This document shows, piece by piece, positions 17,125 to 26,476 of a stretch of 64,000 bases of DNA. Positions within the stretch are counted from its first letter, which is position 1, and the number at the start of each line of letters is the position of its first letter. The position numbers and the translations under genes were made by a program. The stretch lies in the NCBI RefSeq assembly GCF_018728565.1, contig NZ_JACSOI010000001.1, positions 992,001-1,056,000 on the forward strand, read 5' to 3'. Source of the DNA: Zobellia russellii. GTDB taxonomy: Bacteria > Bacteroidota > Bacteroidia > Flavobacteriales > Flavobacteriaceae. The notes below the pieces were generated by a model. It searched no databases. It saw nothing but the letters and a program-made list of their open reading frames with translations, and was not told the origin of the DNA.

Positions 17125-18516
17125 ATGGCAATAGTAGAAAAGGCACCGCATGAAAAGGAACTGTTCGGGCATCCGGTAGGTTTATATATTCTATTCTTTA
17201 CTGAAATGTGGGAGCGGTTTTCATACTATGGGATGAGAGCTCTTTTTACCTTGTTTCTGGTAGCGGAGACTACTTCTAGCAATGCAGGTTTTGGCTGGAG
17301 TAATGATGAGGCACTTGCTCTTTATGGGTGGTATACCATGTTGGTATATGTTTCTTCAATTCCCGGTGGATGGATTGCGGACAGGTTCTTAGGGCAAAAA
17401 AAGACCGTTATGCTCGGGGGAATACTTCTGTGTTTAGGACATGCTATTTTGGCAATGAATTCCGAGACTTCGTTTTATTTAGGGTGCTTTTTTATAATCT
17501 TAGGGGTGGGCTGTCTTAAACCCAACATATCCTCAATGGTTGGCGGACTCTACAAGCCGAAGGACGAAAGACGCGATCTAGGCTTTTATATCTTTTATAT
17601 GGGTATTAACATAGGTGGTTTCCTTGCTCCAATTTTATGTGGTTATGTTGGGGAGAACATAAACTGGCACTACGGCTTTGGTTTGGCCGCTATAGGTATG
17701 TTCATGGGGCAGGCCGTTTATATTTGGGGACAGAAATATTTGACGCACGTTGGTAACCTAATTAGCAGGAACAATGCCGCTGATCGTGAAATTTTGGACA
17801 GACCTTTAACGAGTATAGAGAAGGATAGGATAAAGGTTCTCTTAATTTCGTTTCTATTGATTATTTTATTCTGGGCGGCCTTTGAACAAGCAGGTGGACT
17901 AATGAACTTATATGCCATGCAAAAAACGGATCGTAATTTCTTTGGTCTGTTTGAAATTCCAGCATCGGTTTTTCAGTCGGTGAATTCATTCTTCATTATC
18001 ACTTTGGCTACTGTGGTGGGTGCCTTTTGGTTAAAATGGCGTAAGGCCGGCAAAGAGTCTTCGTCAATTTTTAAAATAGCCGTAGGTCTAATAGTTATGG
18101 CCCTTGGTTTTGGGTTTATGAGTGCAGCATCCTTGCAATATGAGGCCAACGGTTCTTCCGCTATGTATTGGTTGATATTAGCTTATTTACTTCATACTAT
18201 TGGTGAGCTTTGTGCGTCTCCGGTATCGTTATCCTACATAACTAAATTGGCACCGCTTAAATATGCCTCCATTATCATGGGATTGTATTGGGCGGCAACA
18301 GGCCTTGGGAACAAAGTGGCAGGTCTAATAGGGCAGGCGTCACAATCACTGGGTGAATTTGAAATCTTTACAGGTATAGCCGTTATTTGGTCTCTAATTG
18401 GGCTTTTGGTTATCGCCATGTTAAAACCATTAAAGCGATTGGCCCATGGTGCGGAAGACGGAGAAACTAGAATTTCAGGAGGACAGGAAGATTTTGAAAT
18501 AGAGAAACACGTTTAA
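17125..18516 (+). CDS. POT/PTR family proton-coupled peptide transporter
   Basis: 463 residues with about 12-14 membrane segments. The N-terminal TEMWERFSYYGMRAL contains the ExxER proton-coupling motif of POT transporters. FYMGINIGGFLAP (about 155-167) is the PTR2 signature, and the late GELCASPVSLSYITKLAP is also family-typical. It imports di- and tripeptides with protons. Its position 118 bases after DPP IV suggests uptake of that enzyme's products. Its terminator lies inside the convergent comEC gene. Confidence 0.92.
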   Translation: MAIVEKAPHEKELFGHPVGLYILFFTEMWERFSYYGMRALFTLFLVAETTSSNAGFGWSNDEALALYGWYTMLVYVSSIPGGWIADRFLGQKKTVMLGGILLCLGHAILAMNSETSFYLGCFFIILGVGCLKPNISSMVGGLYKPKDERRDLGFYIFYMGINIGGFLAPILCGYVGENINWHYGFGLAAIGMFMGQAVYIWGQKYLTHVGNLISRNNAADREILDRPLTSIEKDRIKVLLISFLLIILFWAAFEQAGGLMNLYAMQKTDRNFFGLFEIPASVFQSVNSFFIITLATVVGAFWLKWRKAGKESSSIFKIAVGLIVMALGFGFMSAASLQYEANGSSAMYWLILAYLLHTIGELCASPVSLSYITKLAPLKYASIIMGLYWAATGLGNKVAGLIGQASQSLGEFEIFTGIAVIWSLIGLLVIAMLKPLKRLAHGAEDGETRISGGQEDFEIEKHV

Positions 18517-18521
18517 TTACG

Positions 18522-20540
18522 TTAATCAAAATAATAAGCTCCCTTTTCGCCTGTAGCGTGAAAAGGGAGTTTTTGTTTTAGGCAGGTTTCTTTCCATCTA
18601 TTTACATAAGAAGTATAGTTGCTGCCGTCTACTATTATATTTTTTGGACGTATGGATGAAATGACCCTTTCGAGATTTAGCTTAGGCGATTGGGTAAGAA
18701 TAAGGTAATCTACGGAGGTTTCCCTTGTGGGGTAAACACCTAGACTATCAATAATTAAAACGTTCTTGTTTTCCCACTTGTAACTGTTCTTAACAGTGGA
18801 GTAGGTTGTATTTGTTGTTCGTTCCGCTACACTATAATCATTTAGCATGTTCCCTACGCTAAGGGTGTCACGAGTTGCAGCAATTGTATGGTGCCCGTTT
18901 TGGTGTACTACTACCGTATTTTTTGTTTGATGCCCAATAAATAAAATGTTCTTGCGGGCAGTCTCGTAATCCGTATAAATCGTCCATAGTTGAAACCCCA
19001 CAATAAACGTTGCGAGTGCAATCGCTTTTTTAAAGTTAGGACGGGTGAATAAAATTACGCAGCTAAAAAGTATAGTGTAGGCCAATACCATTTGAACGCC
19101 ATCAAAAGAGATATTTTTAAAGATAAAGGCTTCCTGTTGGGCAACCCAGTGTATAATTTGGTTCATCCAGCCGATCAGGGCATTATAGATGATAACCAGT
19201 TCACCACATAATTGGCCAATTAGTGCCAAGAAAATAACTAAAATTCCCATCCCAAGGATAATTCCCAATCCGGGAACAATGAGTAGGTTGCTTATAAAGA
19301 ACAGACCCGGAAATTGATGAAAGTAAAACAGGCTTATGGGCAATACTCCCAACTGTGCCGCAATACTAACGGACAAGAGCTGCCATATCTTCCTCACGAG
19401 CTTGTGTTTTGGAAACCACAATTTTTGAAAAAGCGGGTAAAGCCAAACAATAGCCAAAACGGCAGCATAGCTCATTTGAAAGCCCGCTTGAAAAAGAAGG
19501 TTTGGGTTGATGGCCAATAGAATAAAGAAAATGGATAAAGCCAGTATGTTAAAGGTGTTGTTCGGGCGGTTTAAATACATGCTATAGGCTACAAAAGAAA
19601 ACATGGTAACGGATCGCACTACGGATGCAGATAAACCAGAAAGGAAGGCAAAGCCCCAAAGCAAAAGCACGGTTAAGACCAGTTTTAAAGTTTTGCCTCT
19701 AGGCAGGCGTTCCAAAGGTTTTAGAAGAAATAGTAAAATCCATAATAGAATCCCTATGTGTAAGCCTGAAACAGCCAAAATATGAACAGCTCCTGCGTTT
19801 TTATAATCGGTATAAGTTTCTTCGGATATGTCGTTGCGCTGCCCTAGAAGCAATGCTTGAATTATGCTCAGTTCCTCTTGGCCGAAATCGGCTTTTTTAA
19901 GTTGAGAAATGATATGGGTACGCGCATTGGCTGCTATGCCATAAATAGTGGTGGAAGGAGAGTCAAGAGTAATAAACTGGCTGCTTGTTAGTCTAAATTG
20001 ATGGAATATACCCAAATCCTTTAAATAATTCTTATAATTAAATTGATGTGGATTTAATGGCGCTTTTACTTCATCTATGGAGCTAAATAGTACAACCTCA
20101 TCATCAACCTGAAGTTTTTTGAGCATAGAATCGTTCGAAAAACTGAGCAAGACTTTTCCCTCTGCATAATTTTGGTCCAGCGCTTGTACCTTGCCAATAT
20201 ATCTCTCCGAATAGGAGCTGGGTTTTAGTGCCTCCGAAATTTTGATGTGCCAAATATGGTTTCCGGAAAAATCTGTATTAAGGTAATGGTTCGTTTGATT
20301 TTTTGGTTGTGCCAACCCGGCAGCGAACAGACCAATACAAAATGTGGTTAAAATGGCTAAGTATCCAAAACTATGGGATTCGTTCTTTTTATCCTTGAAA
20401 CGTAAAAAACCCAATAGAACTAGTAGAATAATGCAAGCAAATAGGGGAAAGCGTACATCTAGGTTTAGATAGTTTCCTGCCACAATACCCAAAATGACAA
20501 CGAGTGTCAGTTTTATGGGTATGAAGCGAAGCAATCTCAT
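18522..20540 (-). CDS. comEC: ComEC/Rec2-family competence membrane protein
   Basis: 672 residues. Residues 1-60 hold membrane segments, followed by a DUF4131-type soluble domain (~60-200). The competence channel domain is at about 220-500 (AGAVHILAVSGLHIGIL is the family signature, then FLSGLSASVVRSVTMF). ComEC forms the inner-membrane channel through which single-stranded DNA enters during transformation. The last ~140 residues (after FKKAIALATF) correspond to the position of the metallo-beta-lactamase domain but lack an HxHxDH motif, so that part looks degenerate. The start abuts the stop of the NlpC/P60 gene with no gap. Confidence 0.9.
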   Translation of the reverse strand: MRLLRFIPIKLTLVVILGIVAGNYLNLDVRFPLFACIILLVLLGFLRFKDKKNESHSFGYLAILTTFCIGLFAAGLAQPKNQTNHYLNTDFSGNHIWHIKISEALKPSSYSERYIGKVQALDQNYAEGKVLLSFSNDSMLKKLQVDDEVVLFSSIDEVKAPLNPHQFNYKNYLKDLGIFHQFRLTSSQFITLDSPSTTIYGIAANARTHIISQLKKADFGQEELSIIQALLLGQRNDISEETYTDYKNAGAVHILAVSGLHIGILLWILLFLLKPLERLPRGKTLKLVLTVLLLWGFAFLSGLSASVVRSVTMFSFVAYSMYLNRPNNTFNILALSIFFILLAINPNLLFQAGFQMSYAAVLAIVWLYPLFQKLWFPKHKLVRKIWQLLSVSIAAQLGVLPISLFYFHQFPGLFFISNLLIVPGLGIILGMGILVIFLALIGQLCGELVIIYNALIGWMNQIIHWVAQQEAFIFKNISFDGVQMVLAYTILFSCVILFTRPNFKKAIALATFIVGFQLWTIYTDYETARKNILFIGHQTKNTVVVHQNGHHTIAATRDTLSVGNMLNDYSVAERTTNTTYSTVKNSYKWENKNVLIIDSLGVYPTRETSVDYLILTQSPKLNLERVISSIRPKNIIVDGSNYTSYVNRWKETCLKQKLPFHATGEKGAYYFD
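18539..18579 (+). terminator. Terminator of the POT gene, inside the 3' end of comEC
   Basis: CTCCCTTTTC (18539-18548) pairs with GAAAAGGGAG (18560-18569) and is followed by TTTTTGTTTT. It lies 23 bases past the plus-strand stop at 18516 and within the last codons of the convergent comEC (stop at 18522). The plus-strand direction has the T tract. Confidence 0.8.
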
Positions 20541-21095
20541 TTACAGAATTCGGGTAGCTTTTATAAAGGCACTGTTCCAATATCCTTCGCGTAAGGAAGA
20601 AACTATGACACCTCTAGAGGAGGAAGAATGTACAAATTTAATTTCATCGCCTTCTACGGAAACAACCATGCCTACATGGTTGATACGTTTGCTGCGTTTA
20701 CTTGTTTTAAAGAAAAGTAAATCGCCTTTTTCAACATCGCGCACGCGAATATTTTTCCCCTCTTCGGCCATATGGTAAGAGGTGCGTGGTAGCTTTACAT
20801 CATTTTCGCCAAAGGCAACATAAAGTAATCCGGAACAGTCCATTCCTTTTTTGGTCGTTCCGCCAAATTTGTAACGAACCCCTGAAAATTTTAATGCTGA
20901 ATCTATAACATCATCTGCTTTTGAACGCTTGGCTACCGTTACGTTCCTGCTAGGTTTCTTTTCTCTTTTTGGTGCATCCATGGGCTTGGCTGCAACCGTT
21001 ACTCTTCTTGGTTGGTTTTGAGCCGTTTTCTTTTTTGAGGCCCCACAACTGGCAACAAGGCAGATAATTAGAATATATAGGAGTTTGCGAAGCAT
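20541..21095 (-). CDS. NlpC/P60 (C40) peptidoglycan endopeptidase lipoprotein
   Basis: 184 residues from ATG 21095. A longer reading from 21140 would overlap lpxB and hide the signal peptide. The lipobox CLVASC lipidates Cys17. A basic, low-complexity linker (about 18-60) precedes the C40 domain: MDCSGLLY with catalytic Cys87, INHVGMVV with His140, and a polar His156 in FVHSSSS. Such enzymes cut the D-Glu-DAP type bond in cell-wall peptides. All three catalytic residues are present. Between lpxB (37 bases upstream) and comEC (abutting), so it is co-transcribed with them. Confidence 0.9.
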   Translation of the reverse strand: MLRKLLYILIICLVASCGASKKKTAQNQPRRVTVAAKPMDAPKREKKPSRNVTVAKRSKADDVIDSALKFSGVRYKFGGTTKKGMDCSGLLYVAFGENDVKLPRTSYHMAEEGKNIRVRDVEKGDLLFFKTSKRSKRINHVGMVVSVEGDEIKFVHSSSSRGVIVSSLREGYWNSAFIKATRIL

Positions 21096-21132
21096 GTAAA
21101 TAGATACGTTTCTAGATGGACTTATACCAAAA

Positions 21133-22245
21133 TTAAACATTTTCTATAATAAGGGTAGCGGCATTAACACTTGCTCCTCTACCGCCCAATTTTTTTTCAA
21201 GTTGGTTGTAGGCTTCAATTTGGGCCTCACGTGCAGGTCCATCAAGTATTTTATTTAATTCGGCCTTTATGTTTTTGGTGGTCAAATCGTTTTGAATAAG
21301 TTCTTTTACCACCTCTTTTTTCATAATAAGGTTCACAAGCGATATATATTCAAGGGTAATAATTCGTTTGGCAATCTGGTACGAAAGCCAATTCGCCTTA
21401 TAACAAACCACTTGGGGCACCTTAAAAATAGCGGTCTCCAATGTAGCCGTTCCACTGGTAACCAAGGCTGCATGGGCAATACCTAAAAGGTCATAGGTTT
21501 TGTTGGTTACAAAACTAACGTTGGGATTTTTTAGAAAGGGCCCGTAAAAATCATGGTCAAGGCTAGGTGCTCCTGCAATTACAAATTGATAGGCCGAAAA
21601 ATCTTTGATGACGGATAACATTACCGTTAGCATCTTCTGTACTTCTTGCTTTCTACTACCCGGAAGTAACGCTATAATCGGTTTTTTTGAGTCTAACTTA
21701 TGTTGCTGCCGGAATTGGAGCTCATCAACCGGAATTCTATTTTCAATGGCATCAATAAGTGGATGTCCCACAAAATTTACTGGGTAATTGTGTTTCTTTT
21801 CGTAGAACTCCTTTTCAAAAGGAAGAATAACATGCATGGCATCAATATCTCTTTTGATGTCTTTTATACGTCCTTCCCTTGAGGCCCATATTTGCGGAGA
21901 TATATAGTAATTTGTTCTAAATCCTTGTTCTTTGGCCCATTTGGCAATACGGAGATTAAAGCCGGAGTAATCAATAAAAACAATAACATCTGGCTGAAAC
22001 TGTTGAATATCCGTCTTACAGAATTTAATAGCTTTGGCAATTGTACCTAAATTCATAAGGACTTCCAGAAAGCCCATAAAGGCCATTTCTTTGTAATGTT
22101 TTACCAAAGTTCCTCCTGCCTGTTGCATAAGGTCACCTCCCCAAAAGCGAATATTGGCATCTGGGTCTTTGGCGATTAAGGCTTTCATAAGGTTGGAGCC
22201 GTGGAGGTCTCCAGACGCTTCGCCTGCTATTATATAATACTTCAT
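21133..22245 (-). CDS. lpxB: Lipid-A-disaccharide synthase
   Basis: 370 residues, the usual length. Starts with MKYYIIAGEASGDLHGSNL, the highly conserved LpxB N-terminus. Other family stretches are FIDYSGFNLRIAKWAK, YYISPQIWASREGRI, LPFEKEFY, FVGHPLID, LLPGSRKQEV and VTSGTATLETAIF. It condenses UDP-2,3-diacylglucosamine with lipid X to give the lipid A disaccharide on the inner membrane surface. Neighbouring lptC and lptE elsewhere in the window serve the same LPS route. Confidence 0.97.
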   Translation of the reverse strand: MKYYIIAGEASGDLHGSNLMKALIAKDPDANIRFWGGDLMQQAGGTLVKHYKEMAFMGFLEVLMNLGTIAKAIKFCKTDIQQFQPDVIVFIDYSGFNLRIAKWAKEQGFRTNYYISPQIWASREGRIKDIKRDIDAMHVILPFEKEFYEKKHNYPVNFVGHPLIDAIENRIPVDELQFRQQHKLDSKKPIIALLPGSRKQEVQKMLTVMLSVIKDFSAYQFVIAGAPSLDHDFYGPFLKNPNVSFVTNKTYDLLGIAHAALVTSGTATLETAIFKVPQVVCYKANWLSYQIAKRIITLEYISLVNLIMKKEVVKELIQNDLTTKNIKAELNKILDGPAREAQIEAYNQLEKKLGGRGASVNAATLIIENV

Positions 22246-22333
22246 TACAAATTAATACAGTTTATACCTTGCCCTTTTAAAAGGAGAACTCGGTTAGGGC
22301 AAAATTCGTATGTTCTTTACCGTTAATTTACGG

Positions 22334-22618
22334 CTAAAAGATTTTATAGTACAAAATGGCCAATGCGGTTAAAAGTGTAGCAATAAGAACACCTTTAGCC
22401 CTGTTGTCTCTACGGATTCTTAAAAAACCAAAAAAAGCGATAAGGTTAAGGATGGCTCCCAAGGCCAAAAGACTGCCAATATGACCTTGTTCTATAGCTG
22501 CTTCAAAAGTTTCGGCAATACCAAAGTCCGAAAATAACAAGATATAGAGCAAAGTGCCAATGGTATTGGCAATTATACCTACTAAAAATCCTATGGCAAG
22601 CTCTTTTCTAACGTTCAT
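22334..22618 (-). CDS. Small membrane protein, unknown function
   Basis: About 94 residues with three hydrophobic segments (LAIGFLVGIIANTIGTLLYILLF, GSLLALGAILNLIAFFGFLR, VLIATLLTALAILYYKIF). Two in-frame ATGs, 22633 and 22618, are possible. I chose the second because MNVRKELAIG gives the usual short basic start before the first helix. It lies 67 bases after surE and 88 bases before lpxB on the same strand, in one apparent operon. No family recognised. Confidence 0.6.
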   Translation of the reverse strand: MNVRKELAIGFLVGIIANTIGTLLYILLFSDFGIAETFEAAIEQGHIGSLLALGAILNLIAFFGFLRIRRDNRAKGVLIATLLTALAILYYKIF

Positions 22619-22685
22619 AATTTTTAAGTTCATTCAATCCTGTTTGGTACTGTAAAGTTATATTTCTTTAAGAAACGAATTTTAG

Positions 22686-23462
22686 TTACTCAAATTGCCA
22701 ACCATTAAGTTGCTGGATTGCATGATGGGCCGTAAGGTCAAATTGGGTAGGTACAACGGATACGTAATTGTTGGCCAAGGCCCATTCATCCGTGTCTTCG
22801 CCTTTGTCCAATAATTCAAACTCACCGGTTAGCCAGTAATAATCCTTTCCACCTGGGTTGGTACGTTTGTCAAATTTCTCTTTCCAGTTGGCACGTGCCT
22901 GTCTGCAAACTTTTATTCCTTTGATATCCTCTTTTTGGGCCTTAGGAATATTAACGTTCAGCACTACACCTTTTGGAATGCCATTGGCCAAGGATTCGCT
23001 AACTATTTTTTTGATGATATGCCCTGCTTGCTTAAAATCTGCATGCCACGAGTAATCGCATAAAGAAAAACCTATGGCAGGTATGCCCTCTATGCCGGCC
23101 TCAATAGCAGCGCTCATGGTACCCGAGTATATAACGTTTATAGACGAGTTGGATCCGTGGTTGATACCGCTAACACAAATATCCGGTTTACGGTCCAATA
23201 ATTCCTGAAGTGCCATTTTTACACAATCTGCAGGTGTGCCGCTGCAACTGTATTCAATAGGGGCGCCATTTTTTTTGTCTACCACAATTTTATTGGCATA
23301 CAGCGTATTGTCTATGGTAATTGCGTGTCCTTGGCCAGATTGCGGTCCGTTTGGAGCAACTACTACAACATCGCCAAGTTCTTTCATATACTTAATCAAA
23401 GCACGTATACCTGGAGCTGTAATTCCGTCATCGTTAGTTACTAAGATCAAAGGTTTTTTCAT
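22686..23462 (-). CDS. surE: 5'/3'-nucleotidase SurE
   Basis: 258 residues from ATG 23462. The longer reading to 23525 adds an unrelated tail across the promoter. ILVTNDDGI puts the metal ligands Asp11 and Asp12 at the standard place; AVVAPNGPQSGQGHAIT-type sequence carries the metal Ser, and SGINHGSN the metal Asn. SurE dephosphorylates nucleoside monophosphates and short polyphosphates and is linked to stress survival. First gene of the surE / small membrane protein / lpxB / NlpC / comEC run. Confidence 0.95.
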   Translation of the reverse strand: MKKPLILVTNDDGITAPGIRALIKYMKELGDVVVVAPNGPQSGQGHAITIDNTLYANKIVVDKKNGAPIEYSCSGTPADCVKMALQELLDRKPDICVSGINHGSNSSINVIYSGTMSAAIEAGIEGIPAIGFSLCDYSWHADFKQAGHIIKKIVSESLANGIPKGVVLNVNIPKAQKEDIKGIKVCRQARANWKEKFDKRTNPGGKDYYWLTGEFELLDKGEDTDEWALANNYVSVVPTQFDLTAHHAIQQLNGWQFE

Positions 23463-23480
23463 GCTGAATACTTTATAGTG

Positions 23481-23488
23481 CAAAAATA
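23481..23488 (-). promoter_or_regulatory. Promoter -7 box of surE
   Basis: The minus strand reads TATATTTG-like TATTTTTG (23488-23481), an exact TAnnTTTG, 19 bases before the surE ATG. No good -33 box is seen at the usual distance. It supports the start chosen for surE, as a longer gene would contain the promoter. Confidence 0.5.
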
Positions 23489-23653
23489 CGTTTACAGAAC
23501 ACAACGACCTAAGTTCGTTTAACAAAAAATTAGTGTATCCTCTCTAAAGGTGGCATGGTTTTTTCAGTATCTTAGGGAATTCATTACTTTTAAGTGTGAA
23601 AATCTCAATCTTCCCCAAGATTGGTTATTTTAAAAATTTCGAAAAAAAATTAT

Positions 23654-25795
23654 ATGAAAAGGAATCTTGCCTATTCTCTTTTGGTAATGCTTATATCTGT
23701 TGCTTCGTGCAGTTTTACCAACAAATCTTTTGAAACTGACGATAAAGATAAACTGCTTTTAGACCTTATTACTTATGTATTGGAAAAGGGACATTATGAA
23801 CCCAAGAATATTGATGACGATTTTTCGGTAAGTGTTTTTGAGGATTTTATTGATGTTTTGGATCCGACCAAAAGATATTTTTTGGAAGAGGACGTCAAAG
23901 AATTTGAGCAGTACAAGTTTCAGTTGGACGATCAAATCAAAAGTACGGATATCACATTTTTCAATCTAGTGTATGATAGATTGGTACAACGTATGGAGGA
24001 AGCAAAGGTTATCTATAAAGAGGTGCTTGAGAAGCCTTTTGATTACAATAAAAACGAAACCATAAATATCGATTACGAGAAAATGAGTTTCGCTACTTCT
24101 AAAAAAGAATTGAAGGAACGTTGGAGGCAACAACTTAAATATGCAACTCTAGGAACGTATGACTCTAAAATGAAAGGCGTTGAAAGAGGAGATGTCGTTG
24201 AGGAAAAAGAAGGTGCGAGTGCTAAGCCAATGACACCTAAAGATGCTGAAAAGGCAGCTAGGGTTTCTACCAAAAAAACACTGGATGAATTTTTTGATTT
24301 TGTAAATGATTTGGAACGTAAGGATTGGTTCGTTCAATATATAAACACTATTGTAGACGAATTTGACCCGCATACGTACTATTTTGCTCCGGATGAAAAA
24401 GATAAGTTTGATACGAGCATGTCCGGTAAATTTGAAGGTATTGGCGCACGTTTGCAGAAAAAACCAGAGGGTGCTAAGATTGTAGATATCATTTCCGGTG
24501 GTCCGGTATGGCGTGATGCCCGATTGGAAGTTGGAGACCAAATCATAAAAGTAGGTCAAGAAGGAGAAGAGCCTATCAATATTGTAGGTATGCGTTTGGA
24601 TGATGCCATTAAATTGATAAAAGGCCCAAAAGGTACCATAGTTGAACTTACCGTGCGTAAGATAGATGGGTCTTTGGATACTGTAGAGCTTACTAGAGAT
24701 GTGGTTGAGCTGGAAGAGTCTTTCGCCAAATCGGCAAGTATTATTAAGAGCGATGAAAAGTTTGGAATAATAGATTTACCTAAATTCTATGTAGATTTTG
24801 ATGATTATACCGAAAGAAATGCAGCTACCGATGTAGCTAAGGAGGTAGAGCGTTTAAAAGAAGAAGGTGCCGAAGGTCTTATCATAGATCTAAGGGATAA
24901 CGGTGGAGGATCGTTAAAGACCGTTGTTGAAATGGCCGGTCTTTTTATTAAAGATGGCCCAATTGTTCAGGTGCGTTCTTCAGGAAAAGGTAAGGATGTG
25001 TATGATGATAAAGATGAGCGTATTCAATGGGACGGCCCACTTGTTATACTTGTAAACGAACTATCCGCTTCCGCCTCGGAAATTTTGGCGGCAGCTATGC
25101 AAGACTATAAAAGGGCTATTGTTATTGGTAGCAAACAGACCTTTGGAAAAGGAACCGTACAGAACGTAATTCCTTTGGACAACATAGTTAGAAGTAACGA
25201 TCATGGAGATCTAGGAGCTATTAAGTTAACCACCCAGAAGTTCTACCGTATTAACGGTGGTTCCACCCAGTTGGAAGGTGTTAAGAGCGATGTTGTGGTT
25301 CCGGACAAGTACAGCTATATTGATCTTGGTGAGAGAGATCAAGCCAATCCTTTAAAATGGGATAAAATTTCTCCGGCGGATTACAAGCCTTGGGAAGGGT
25401 ATATAGATTACGATCAGACCATTGCCAACAGTACTAAGAGAATGGCAAATAATCCGCAGATCAAGCTAATTGAGGAAAACGCTAAATGGTTGAAGTCTGA
25501 AAGTGATGAGATGGAGATTTCTTTGAACTATGATGCTTATCGTGCAGACGAAAAGGAACACAAGAAAAAGTCCGATTACTTTAAGGCAATCAATGAATAT
25601 GATTCTAAGCTGACTTTTGCTTCCTTAAAGTATGAAGAAGAGTTGTTCGTCAAAGATTCTGTGTTACGTGAAAAACGTGACAGATGGCATAAAGCTTTGG
25701 CTAAGGATGTTTATGTAGAGGAAGCTGTAAATGTACTTGAAGATTTAAAGAACAATAAAATTGAACACGGCAAACTGGCCGCAGTAAAAGGATAG
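23654..25795 (+). CDS. prc: Prc/Tsp-type carboxy-terminal processing peptidase (S41)
   Basis: 713 residues from ATG 23654. The lipoprotein signal MLISVASC follows a short basic start, so it is probably anchored in the envelope. A Tsp N-terminal helical domain (~30-230) includes FVQYINTIVDEFDPHTYYF-type sequence, then a PDZ domain (~245-335: SGKFEGIGARL, GGPVWRDARLEVGDQIIKV). The S41 core carries Ser473 in SASASEI and Lys499 in FGKGTVQ, spaced as in E. coli Prc (Ser430/Lys455 there, 25 apart; here 26). It degrades or trims periplasmic proteins from the C-terminus. Divergent from surE, with a terminator right after the stop. Confidence 0.93.
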   Translation: MKRNLAYSLLVMLISVASCSFTNKSFETDDKDKLLLDLITYVLEKGHYEPKNIDDDFSVSVFEDFIDVLDPTKRYFLEEDVKEFEQYKFQLDDQIKSTDITFFNLVYDRLVQRMEEAKVIYKEVLEKPFDYNKNETINIDYEKMSFATSKKELKERWRQQLKYATLGTYDSKMKGVERGDVVEEKEGASAKPMTPKDAEKAARVSTKKTLDEFFDFVNDLERKDWFVQYINTIVDEFDPHTYYFAPDEKDKFDTSMSGKFEGIGARLQKKPEGAKIVDIISGGPVWRDARLEVGDQIIKVGQEGEEPINIVGMRLDDAIKLIKGPKGTIVELTVRKIDGSLDTVELTRDVVELEESFAKSASIIKSDEKFGIIDLPKFYVDFDDYTERNAATDVAKEVERLKEEGAEGLIIDLRDNGGGSLKTVVEMAGLFIKDGPIVQVRSSGKGKDVYDDKDERIQWDGPLVILVNELSASASEILAAAMQDYKRAIVIGSKQTFGKGTVQNVIPLDNIVRSNDHGDLGAIKLTTQKFYRINGGSTQLEGVKSDVVVPDKYSYIDLGERDQANPLKWDKISPADYKPWEGYIDYDQTIANSTKRMANNPQIKLIEENAKWLKSESDEMEISLNYDAYRADEKEHKKKSDYFKAINEYDSKLTFASLKYEEELFVKDSVLREKRDRWHKALAKDVYVEEAVNVLEDLKNNKIEHGKLAAVKG

Positions 25796-25818
25796 AAAAA
25801 ATATACTTATATAGAATA

Positions 25819-25850
25819 AGCCCTGATGCATTTTGTGTCAGGGCTTTTTT
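25819..25850 (+). terminator. Terminator after the Prc-like protease gene
   Basis: AGCCCTGA (25819-25826) pairs with TCAGGGCT (25838-25845) and is followed by a T run. It is 23 bases past the stop and lies between convergent genes. Confidence 0.85.
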
Positions 25851-25852
25851 AT

Positions 25853-26353
25853 TTAGAGGTCCGCAATTGAATTTGCCTTTGTGTGTATACTGAACTTCTT
25901 AAAGAGCAGTTTAATTTTTGGGTCTATATAATTTTCACAAAATGGTTTCTCAGGGTTGCTGTAATAGTAATTTTGAAATGCAACCGTTGAGGGTTTAAAG
26001 GAATCGAAAGGAAGCACGTTCGTAATGAGTCTATCCTTAAAATCCACTTGTAGTTCATTTAAAATGGCATTCGCTTCGTGCAACTGCTGGTCAGAAAACG
26101 TATAGATAGCAGACCTATATTTGGAGCGCATGCTATGGTTGGAAGTGCTTTTGTGGGTGTGAAGATGTATTTCTACTAAGTCCTTTAAAGTAATGATACT
26201 AGGGTTAAAGTGAACCAAGACTGCTTCGGAGAAACTAGTATGTATCCCCGTAGATGATACAAAACCTTGTTCAACTTTGTCAACACCCTTTAAAGACTGA
26301 AATACTGCTTCCGTACACCAATGGCAACCACCACCTAAAGCTATCTTTTCCAT
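25853..26353 (-). CDS. Divergent MsrA-like peptide-methionine (S)-S-oxide reductase paralogue
   Basis: 166 residues. GGGCHWCTEAVF at 7-18 has the MsrA catalytic Cys10 but His in place of the usual Phe of GCFW. Middle motifs (THKSTSNHSMRSKYRSAIY) follow MsrA loosely; the canonical copy 650 bases away has [14 protein letters not shown] there. A C-terminal Cys in PFCENYIDPK sits where the canonical copy has [10 protein letters not shown]. It is probably an active but specialised methionine sulfoxide reductase; altered substrate use is an inference. Confidence 0.8.
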   Translation of the reverse strand: MEKIALGGGCHWCTEAVFQSLKGVDKVEQGFVSSTGIHTSFSEAVLVHFNPSIITLKDLVEIHLHTHKSTSNHSMRSKYRSAIYTFSDQQLHEANAILNELQVDFKDRLITNVLPFDSFKPSTVAFQNYYYSNPEKPFCENYIDPKIKLLFKKFSIHTKANSIADL

Positions 26354-26410
26354 AGTAATTAATGTCTATAAGTTTAGTCGTAAAATATGATTAGGACTTG
26401 CGGTGGTACT

Positions 26411-26444
26411 AAAATAAAAAGACCTGCTGTTTAGCAGGTCTTTT
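26411..26444 (-). terminator. Terminator after the DoxX-like gene
   Basis: AAAAGACCTGCT and AGCAGGTCTTTT form a 12-bp stem with a 4-base loop (26417-26444). On the minus strand it ends in a T-rich run (26420-26411). It lies between the DoxX-like gene and the second MsrA-like gene, so those two are separate transcripts unless read through. Confidence 0.8.
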
Positions 26445-26476
26445 AAGTCGCAATAAATAAAGCTGTAGCGCCCAAA

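Noticed and set aside
23551-23566. TGGCATGGTTTTTTCA as a sigma-54 promoter for the Prc-like gene
   Set aside because: The -12 GC is replaced by TC, so the key base is missing; spacing alone is not enough.
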